A stretch of 21,909 bases of DNA, taken from assembly GCA_035554595.1 (NCBI GenBank), contig DATMIH010000190.1:1-21909 (forward strand), written 5' to 3'. The notes under the pieces are model-generated. The model saw nothing but the letters and a program-made list of their open reading frames with translations. It was not told the origin of the DNA and ran no database searches. Within the stretch, counting starts at the first letter, position 1. Every line of letters begins with the position of its first letter. Origin of the DNA: VRUE01 sp035554595. Lineage in GTDB: Bacteria > Actinomycetota > Thermoleophilia > Solirubrobacterales > 70-9. The position numbers and the translations under genes are program-made. Below, one piece after another: positions 16,912 through 21,909 of the stretch.

Positions 16912-18798
16912 ATGCGCCGGTTGAACCATCCCGTCTATCGCAACCGGGTCCTCCAGGTCTGTGCCGACGGCGCCCTCGTGGCGCTCGCCTACTACCTGGC
17001 GTTCCGGCTGCGCTTCCTCGACCAGAGCGACCTGCCGCACCGCTACTGGATCCTCTTTGCCCAGTCGGTCGGCTTCGTCATCGCCCTCAAGCTGATCGTC
17101 TTCGCCGCCTTCGGCATGTACCAAAAGTGGTGGCGCTACGTCAGCGGTCGCGACTTCCTGCAGATCGTCCGCGCCGTCACCGTCTCCAGCGCGATTCTCG
17201 TCGTCGCCTTCACCGTGCTGCGGCCCTTCGCCCACAACCTGCCGCGCTCGGTCGCGGTGATGGACTTCCTGCTCACCCTGATGCTGATCACCGGCGCCCG
17301 CCTGGCGGTGCGCCTGATCGTCGAACGTCCCTCGCGCTCGGCCCGGGTGCCCAAGCGCGAGGTCCTCGTGATCGGCGCCGGCTCCGGCGGCCAGATGGTG
17401 GTGCGCGAGCTGCAGCTCAACCCCGAAATCGGCGTCACCGCGATCGGTTTCGTCGACGATGACCCGCGCAAGCGCGGCATGCGCATGCTCGGGCTCAAGG
17501 TGCTCGGCTCGACCAAGCAGATCGACAAGATCCTCGACGAGACCCACCCCGACGAGGTGGTGATCGCGATTCCCTCCGCACCGGGCACGCTGCGGGCCAA
17601 GGTCGTCGCCGCCTGCCGCGAGCGCGAGATCCGCGTCCGCACGCTGCCGACCGTCTTCGAGCTGCTGCGCGGCGGCGTCCAGCTCAACAAGCAGCTGCGC
17701 GAGGTGCGGGTCGAGGATGTGCTCGGCCGCGACCCGATCGTGCGCGAGCTCGACCGCGTCGGCGCCTACCTGCGTGACCGCATCGTCCTCGTCACCGGCG
17801 CCGGCGGCTCGATCGGCTCCGAGCTCTGCCGCCAGATCGCCCAGGTCAAACCGCGGCTGCTGGTGATGCTCGACCACGCCGAGGACAACCTCTTCCAGAT
17901 CGACCGCGAGATGGTCGAGGAGCGCCATTGCACCAACGTCGAGTCGGTGCTGGCCGACTGCAAGGAGCCGAGCCGGATGCTGGAGGTGATGCAGCGCTTC
18001 AAGCCCAGCATTGTCTTCCACGCCGCCGCCTACAAGCACGTGCCGCTGATGGAGGCCAACCCGCTCGAGGCTGTGCGCAACAACGCGATCGCGACCAGGA
18101 TCACGGCCGAGACCGCCGCCGCGTCGGACGTCGAGCGCTTCGTCCTGATCTCGACCGACAAGGCGGTCAACCCGAAAACCGTGATGGGCGCCTCGAAGGC
18201 GATGGCCGAGTGGATCGTCGAGGCGGCCGGGCGCAAACACCCGGGCACCCGCTTCGCCAGCGTCCGCTTCGGCAATGTGCTCGCCTCCTCGGGCAGCGTC
18301 GTGCCGATCTTCCGCAGCCAGATCGAGCGCGGCGGGCCGGTCACGGTCACCCACCCCGAGATGACCCGCTACTTCATGACCATCCCCGAGGCGGTGCAGA
18401 TGGTGATCCGCGCCGGCGACATCGGCGCCGGCAAGGGTGAGGTCTTCGTCCTCGACATGGGCGAGCCGGTGCGAATCGTCGACCTTGCCCGCAACATGAT
18501 CCGCCTCGCCGGCTACGAGCCGGAAACCGACATCGCGATCGAGTTCACCAAGCCCCGGCCGGGGGAGAAGCTGCACGAGGAGCTCTTCGGCTTCGCCGAG
18601 AGCGGGCAGCCGACGGCGGCGCGGCGGATCCAGCGCGCGGTCCGCGAGGCCCCGCTCGATCCCGAGTGGATCGAGGCGACGCTGAACTCGCTCGAGCACC
18701 TGGTTATGGCCGGGGACGAGGCTAATCTGGCGCAGCGTGTCGTCGAGATGATCACCGCCCCTGGCGGTGACGCGGCGGCAGTCGTCTACGACGAGTAG
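16912..18798 (+). CDS. Membrane-bound nucleotide-sugar 4,6-dehydratase (CapD/WbpM/PglF type)
   Basis: Likely converts UDP-GlcNAc to a 4-keto-6-deoxy sugar, the first step to sugars such as QuiNAc or bacillosamine-type residues. 628 residues: four N-terminal helices (about 15-35, 45-65, 85-105, 115-135), a CoA_binding_3-like Rossmann domain (about 148-250, VIGAGSGGQ) and a C-terminal short-chain dehydrogenase domain (about 285-600) with VTGAGGSIGSE (294-304), FHAAAYKHVPLME (369-381), STDK (414-417) and Met425-x3-Lys429 in place of the usual Tyr-x3-Lys, typical of this family. KPRPGEKLHEELF (547-559) is also diagnostic. It opens the polysaccharide locus. The exact product (retaining or inverting at C5) cannot be read from this sequence. 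Confidence 0.94.
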   Translation: MRRLNHPVYRNRVLQVCADGALVALAYYLAFRLRFLDQSDLPHRYWILFAQSVGFVIALKLIVFAAFGMYQKWWRYVSGRDFLQIVRAVTVSSAILVVAFTVLRPFAHNLPRSVAVMDFLLTLMLITGARLAVRLIVERPSRSARVPKREVLVIGAGSGGQMVVRELQLNPEIGVTAIGFVDDDPRKRGMRMLGLKVLGSTKQIDKILDETHPDEVVIAIPSAPGTLRAKVVAACREREIRVRTLPTVFELLRGGVQLNKQLREVRVEDVLGRDPIVRELDRVGAYLRDRIVLVTGAGGSIGSELCRQIAQVKPRLLVMLDHAEDNLFQIDREMVEERHCTNVESVLADCKEPSRMLEVMQRFKPSIVFHAAAYKHVPLMEANPLEAVRNNAIATRITAETAAASDVERFVLISTDKAVNPKTVMGASKAMAEWIVEAAGRKHPGTRFASVRFGNVLASSGSVVPIFRSQIERGGPVTVTHPEMTRYFMTIPEAVQMVIRAGDIGAGKGEVFVLDMGEPVRIVDLARNMIRLAGYEPETDIAIEFTKPRPGEKLHEELFGFAESGQPTAARRIQRAVREAPLDPEWIEATLNSLEHLVMAGDEANLAQRVVEMITAPGGDAAAVVYDE

Positions 18799-18815
18799 CC
18801 TCTCGCAGCCACTCA

Positions 18816-19586
18816 GTGTCCTTGCTCAAGGAAATCGGCGCCTTTGCAGGCCTGGCAGCGTTTCTGGGCCTCGCCGTCCTCGCCATGCTCGCCTTCTCCC
18901 AGGCGCGCGACATCCGACGCCTGCGCGAGTGGGCCGGCTCGGCGCCCGAGCGCGATACCGAGCGCAAGGACTCGACCTCCGCCAGCGCGGCGAAGCGGGC
19001 CGAGGAGCTGCGGGCGCTGGAGGATGCGCGCACGGCCGAACGCGAGGCGCTCGACCAGCGCGAGGAGCGGCGTAAGCGGCGCGAGGCGGGGCTGCCGGAA
19101 CTGACTAGGCGCGAGCGCCTCGCCGAGGGCTTCTCCAACTTCGGCTCGCGCATTGCCGAGCCGCGCTACCTGGTCGGGATCTTCATCGTCGTGCTGTTGA
19201 TCGCGGCTGGTGCCGTCTACGTCGCCACCCAGGGCTCGGACTCTGCCGACGGCAAGGGCGGCAAGGCGAAGTCGGCGAAGGCGACCAAGCCGGGCGAAAT
19301 CGAAGTGACGGTGCTGAACGGCACCGCTGTTCCCGGCCTCGCTGCTGAATTCGGCGACAAAGTTGAGGGCAAGGGCTTCAAGCTTGGCGCCGTCACCAAC
19401 AGCAGCACCAGCTTCGCCGAAAGCCTCGTCGTGTTTGAGCGTGGCCACGCCCCCGAAGCCCGCAAAGTCGCCAAGGCGCTGGGCATCTCGCAAGTGAAGC
19501 TGATGAGTGCCGACATCGAATCGGTCTCCGGCGACGCGCCGGTCTCCGTGATCGTCGGCGAGGACAATGCCGCGACCGAAGGCTGA
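18816..19586 (+). CDS. LytR_C-domain membrane protein
   Basis: Protein of 256 residues from a GTG start. Helix 1 at about 5-27, then a strongly charged Glu/Arg/Ala coiled coil (about 30-105), helix 2 at about 118-138, a Lys/Gly linker, and a C-terminal LytR_C domain (about 160-248; VTVLNGTAVPGLAAEFGDKV ... AESLVVFERG ... ARKVAKALGI). LytR_C occurs at the end of LytR-CpsA-Psr proteins, which attach polymers to peptidoglycan, and also alone; here the catalytic LCP domain is absent. With the coiled coil inside and LytR_C outside, a scaffold or wall-binding accessory for polysaccharide assembly is inferred. It overlaps the next gene by 20 nt. Glu codons shift to GAA in the outer domain. Confidence 0.85.
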   Translation: MSLLKEIGAFAGLAAFLGLAVLAMLAFSQARDIRRLREWAGSAPERDTERKDSTSASAAKRAEELRALEDARTAEREALDQREERRKRREAGLPELTRRERLAEGFSNFGSRIAEPRYLVGIFIVVLLIAAGAVYVATQGSDSADGKGGKAKSAKATKPGEIEVTVLNGTAVPGLAAEFGDKVEGKGFKLGAVTNSSTSFAESLVVFERGHAPEARKVAKALGISQVKLMSADIESVSGDAPVSVIVGEDNAATEG

Positions 19587-20085
19587 GGCCTGGGCCGGCC
19601 TCGTCTTCGCCCTCCTCGTCCTCGCCACACTCGCCGCCTTCGCCTGGTCGCAAAGGGTCAAGCGGGACCCGCTGGTGCTTGACCGTGTCACCTTCGTCGC
19701 CGCCCCCGTCCTCCACCCGAAGCACCCGGTTCACGGCTTCACCCCCAATGGGGACTGCCGCTACGACGCGATGCGGATCCGCTTTCGCACGACCCAGACC
19801 GACCACGGGAAGGTGCAAGTGATCAAGCCTGGGGGCAAGCTTGTAACCACACTCGCCCGCCACGCCTACCTCAAGCGCTACACCTTCCACACCTACCTGT
19901 GGGCCGGCCACACCTTCAACGGCGGGATCGCGCCGCCGGGTCGCTACAAGCTGCGGATCAAGCTGCTCGATCAGGACCGGGTGCTGGTGCCACCGGGCTC
20001 GATGAGATTGCATCGGGCAGGGCGCAACCCGCCCCCCCGCTGCCGGCCGGGCGCGCGGATCGGAAATGTGGGGTCTAGGCCTTGA
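19567..20085 (+). CDS. Membrane-anchored FlgD-like Ig-domain protein
   Basis: Protein of 172 residues with an N-terminal signal-anchor helix (about 8-27). The outer part (about 55-135) has the pattern FTPNGDCRYD (58-67) followed by beta-strand-like sequence, VIKPGGKLV (85-93) and APPGRYKLRI (122-131). This resembles the FlgD-type Ig fold with its F-S/T-P-N-G-D-G-x-x-D signature, found in many surface proteins; here the second Gly is Cys63. The last 20 residues are Pro/Arg rich. It overlaps both neighbours (20 nt with the LytR_C gene, TTGA with the ligase gene), so it is surely part of the same operon. Specific role unknown. Confidence 0.75.
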   Translation: MPRPKAEAWAGLVFALLVLATLAAFAWSQRVKRDPLVLDRVTFVAAPVLHPKHPVHGFTPNGDCRYDAMRIRFRTTQTDHGKVQVIKPGGKLVTTLARHAYLKRYTFHTYLWAGHTFNGGIAPPGRYKLRIKLLDQDRVLVPPGSMRLHRAGRNPPPRCRPGARIGNVGSRP

Positions 20086-21752
20086 GCGACGTCCTAGCCG
20101 CCCTTGGCCTCCTCGCCGCGGCAACCGGCGCGGCTGGCGCCATCCTGCTCCCGGCCGGCCGTCTCCGCTCGCTGGCGATGCTGGCCGCGCTGGTGCTCTT
20201 CCCGGTCCTGATCCTCGGCGACCAGTGGCACTCGCACCAGATCGTCGACCTGCGCCACAGCACCGGCCGCCTCGTCGCGCTCGGCTTGGTGGGAGGCGCA
20301 GTCACTGCAGCGCTCGCATATGTCTTCAGGCGCTGGCCGGTACTCCTGCCACTCGCCATCGTCGCTGCTCTTCCGTTCCGGGTGCCGCTCCACTCAGGCG
20401 GCGACACAGCGAATCTGCTCGTGCCGCTCTATCTCGTGATCGCTGGGGGGGTTCTGGCGACCACGCTAAGAACCTGGCGCGCAAGTCATCCGCTCCTGCC
20501 GGGGGGTGGCACCGTAGGGGGGCCCGCCCCCGAGGACGCTTTAGCGACCGCAGGGGGTGGGGGGTCCCCTGCGGTGACAGGACCCGCCGGCCCAAGCGCA
20601 TGGCTCCCGCGAGTACTCGCCGCCGTGGTGGTTCTGTACGCCGTTCAGGTTCTGTATTCCGAGGACTTCTCGAAGGGGTTGCAGAACACCTGTTTCTTCT
20701 TCGTGCCGTTCAGCCTGGTCTACGGGCTGCTGCGGGAGGTCAAGTGGGACCGGAGGTTGCTGGCGTTGGTCCTCTGGGTCGTTGGGATCGAGGCAGTCTG
20801 TTTTGTCTTGGTCGGCTCGGTGGAGTTCGTGACCAAGAGCTTGTTCTGGAACGACCAGGTAATTAGGTCGAACGAATTCCATACGTACTTCAGAGTGAAC
20901 TCGGTCTTCTGGGACCCGAACATTTACGGGCGGTATCTGTCTCTCGTTGCGGTAGTTGCGATGAGCGCATTGCTGTGGGCGCGGGAGCGCAAAACGCTCG
21001 CCCTACTCACCGCCCTCATTGCGGTCCTTTGGATAGGCCTGGTGCCAACGTTCTCCCAATCAAGCTTCGCGGCACTCCTTGCGGGCCTAGTTGTTCTCGC
21101 CGCTCTTCGTTGGAGCTTGAAGTGGACGGCAATAGCGGCAGTCGGCGGCGTCGTCTTGACGATGCTGATTGTCACCCTCGCCGGCAGCTTCAGCTTCGAC
21201 CGCATCAACATTGACACCTCCGGCCGCGCCAATCTGGTCTCTGGCGGCGTCCACCTCTTCACCCAACGCCCGATCTACGGCTACGGCTCAGGCAGCTTCC
21301 CCAAGGCTTACCGCAAGCACGTCAAGACCCGCAAAGCTCCCGTCTCGGTCTCCCACACCGAGCCGATCACCGTTGCTGCTGAGCAAGGCTTCATCGGCCT
21401 AGCGCTCTACGCAGCCCTCGTCGTAACAGCGCTCTGGACAATGAGCGCCGGCCTGCGTCCGTCGCTGTCTCGTCTAGCCGCTTCTCGCGCGGGTGGCACT
21501 GTAGGGGGTACCGCCCCCGAGGACGCTTTAGCGACCGGAGGGGGTGGTGGGTCCCCTGCAGTGACAGGACCCGCGCGCCAAGTGGCTCGCGTGGCAGTCC
21601 TCGCAACCTTCGTAGCCCTAATCGTCCACACCATGGCCTACGCCGGCTTCTACGAGGACCCGATCACCTGGGTCCTCCTCGCCGCCGGGGCGTCGCTCGC
21701 GGCCGCGCAGCAACGTAGGGTCGAGCCGTGTCCGGATACCTCCGCCGCCTAG
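20082..21752 (+). CDS. O-antigen ligase/polymerase family membrane protein (Wzy_C)
   Basis: Polytopic membrane protein of 556 residues, about 14 helices, starting at TTG 20082 inside the previous stop (TTGA). A large loop (about 369-433) lies before a late helix and contains the family hallmark HTEPITVAAEQGFIG (425-439), like the H-N-x2-L-x4-E-x-G-x2-G motif of O-antigen ligases and Wzy polymerases; FWDPNIYGRYL (276-286) is a second conserved block. It likely polymerises or transfers lipid-linked glycan outside the membrane. Two Gly-rich inserts (about 141-169 and 470-498) are nearly identical to each other and are encoded by an 84-bp palindromic element. Both fall between helices and keep the frame open. 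Each brings in a TTA leucine codon, rare in such GC-rich DNA. Confidence 0.88.
   Translation: MSDVLAALGLLAAATGAAGAILLPAGRLRSLAMLAALVLFPVLILGDQWHSHQIVDLRHSTGRLVALGLVGGAVTAALAYVFRRWPVLLPLAIVAALPFRVPLHSGGDTANLLVPLYLVIAGGVLATTLRTWRASHPLLPGGGTVGGPAPEDALATAGGGGSPAVTGPAGPSAWLPRVLAAVVVLYAVQVLYSEDFSKGLQNTCFFFVPFSLVYGLLREVKWDRRLLALVLWVVGIEAVCFVLVGSVEFVTKSLFWNDQVIRSNEFHTYFRVNSVFWDPNIYGRYLSLVAVVAMSALLWARERKTLALLTALIAVLWIGLVPTFSQSSFAALLAGLVVLAALRWSLKWTAIAAVGGVVLTMLIVTLAGSFSFDRINIDTSGRANLVSGGVHLFTQRPIYGYGSGSFPKAYRKHVKTRKAPVSVSHTEPITVAAEQGFIGLALYAALVVTALWTMSAGLRPSLSRLAASRAGGTVGGTAPEDALATGGGGGSPAVTGPARQVARVAVLATFVALIVHTMAYAGFYEDPITWVLLAAGASLAAAQQRRVEPCPDTSAA
20504..20587. repeat. In-frame palindromic element, copy 1
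   Basis: Eighty-four bases (28 codons) inside the ligase gene, 78 of 84 identical to copy 2. It begins GGGT and ends ACCCGC and folds as a long imperfect hairpin: outer arms CACCGTAGGGG / CCCCTGCGGTG (one G-T wobble), inner arms CCCGCCCCC / GGGGGTGGG (one G-T wobble), tip CGCT-TT-AGCG. Encodes TVGGPAPEDALAT, then a glycine run and SPAVTGPA. Confidence 0.85.
21491..21574. repeat. In-frame palindromic element, copy 2
   Basis: Second 84-bp copy, same orientation and same reading frame as copy 1, 987 bp further on. Outer arms CACTGTAGGGG / CCCCTGCAGTG, inner arms ACCGCCCCC / GGGGGTGGT. The differences from copy 1 at element positions 10 and 70, and at 20 and 58, are compensatory, so both copies keep the same pairs. 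Encodes TVGGTAPEDALAT, then a glycine run and SPAVTGPA. Confidence 0.85.
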
Positions 21753-21909
21753 CGACGACCGGGGCCGCCTACACCGCGGCCAGCATCGTCTCGAAGCTGA
21801 TCGCGGTGGCGCTGCTGCCGCTCTACACGCGCTACCTCACGACCGGCGACTACGGCGCCGCCGAAGTGATGTTCGCCGCCGTCGTCTCGGCCAGCATCGT
21901 CGTCCGCCT
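21728..21909 (+). CDS. Wzx-type polysaccharide flippase (5' part, cut by window edge)
   Basis: The first 60 codons of an open frame starting at GTG 21728, 25 nt inside the end of the ligase gene, and running off the right edge. The translation (LRRLATTGAAYTAASIVSKL, then LPLYTRYLTTGDYGAAEV) is the typical N-terminus of the polysaccharide transporter / MATE-like flippase family: a first helix followed by the PLYTRYL-T-x2-DYG motif. Such proteins move lipid-linked repeat units across the membrane, and a flippase next to a Wzy-type polymerase is the standard Wzx/Wzy pairing. The start is chosen because the conserved N-terminal residues begin there; the upstream GTAGGG is a weak ribosome-binding site. 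Confidence 0.85.
   Translation, partial: MSGYLRRLATTGAAYTAASIVSKLIAVALLPLYTRYLTTGDYGAAEVMFAAVVSASIVVR

Noticed and set aside
20504..20587. Simple glycine-rich linker with chance repetition
   Set aside because: The nucleotide identity includes synonymous positions, and the compensatory changes match a hairpin, which a plain linker would not need.

Overview
The window is about 21.9 kb of high-GC DNA. Its codon and start usage (many GTG/TTG starts, ATGA/TTGA stop-start overlaps) and gene order suggest an actinobacterium. The FHA / PP2C / RodA / PbpA / PASTA-kinase cluster is the classical actinobacterial growth-and-division signalling operon. The DUF3662-FHA sequence and the ddl-linked layout make me think of the class Thermoleophilia (Solirubrobacterales-like), but that placement is from memory of the families, not from a search.

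Region 1 (1-9126, + strand) is a tightly packed operon: a short membrane-tailed Ser/Thr kinase, fhaA (apparently with a rare ATC start), fhaB, pstP, rodA, pbpA, the PASTA kinase pknB, and ddl. Together these make the D-Ala-D-Ala dipeptide (Ddl), polymerise and cross-link peptidoglycan (RodA/PbpA), sense wall fragments (PknB PASTA domains) and read or erase the phosphorylation (FHA proteins, PstP).

Region 2 (9127-11394, + strand) looks like an accessory two-gene cassette behind an AT-rich spacer: a small four-helix membrane protein and a 567-residue protein anchored by one C-terminal helix. I recognise neither. Both use rare ATA codons more than the flanking core genes, and the larger one carries an A9 homopolymer.

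Region 3 (11401-16860, - strand) reads dedA, uppP, fic, purM, then a third Ser/Thr kinase with a discoidin-like ectodomain. DedA and UppP form a coupled undecaprenyl-phosphate recycling pair. The Fic AMPylator gene is preceded by two perfect 32-bp repeats, each a palindrome, which look like operators or RNA hairpins controlling fic. Fic overlaps purM by ATGA, and purM abuts the kinase.

Region 4 (16912-21909, + strand) is the start of a surface-polysaccharide locus: a membrane-bound nucleotide-sugar 4,6-dehydratase, a LytR_C-domain membrane protein, a small FlgD-like Ig-domain protein, an O-antigen ligase/polymerase and the first 60 codons of a Wzx-type flippase. The ligase gene contains two 84-bp copies of a palindromic element inserted in the same reading frame. 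They differ at six positions, four of which are two compensatory base-pair changes. This is the most unusual thing in the window: a protein-embedded mobile palindrome resembling, in concept, the Rickettsia palindromic elements.
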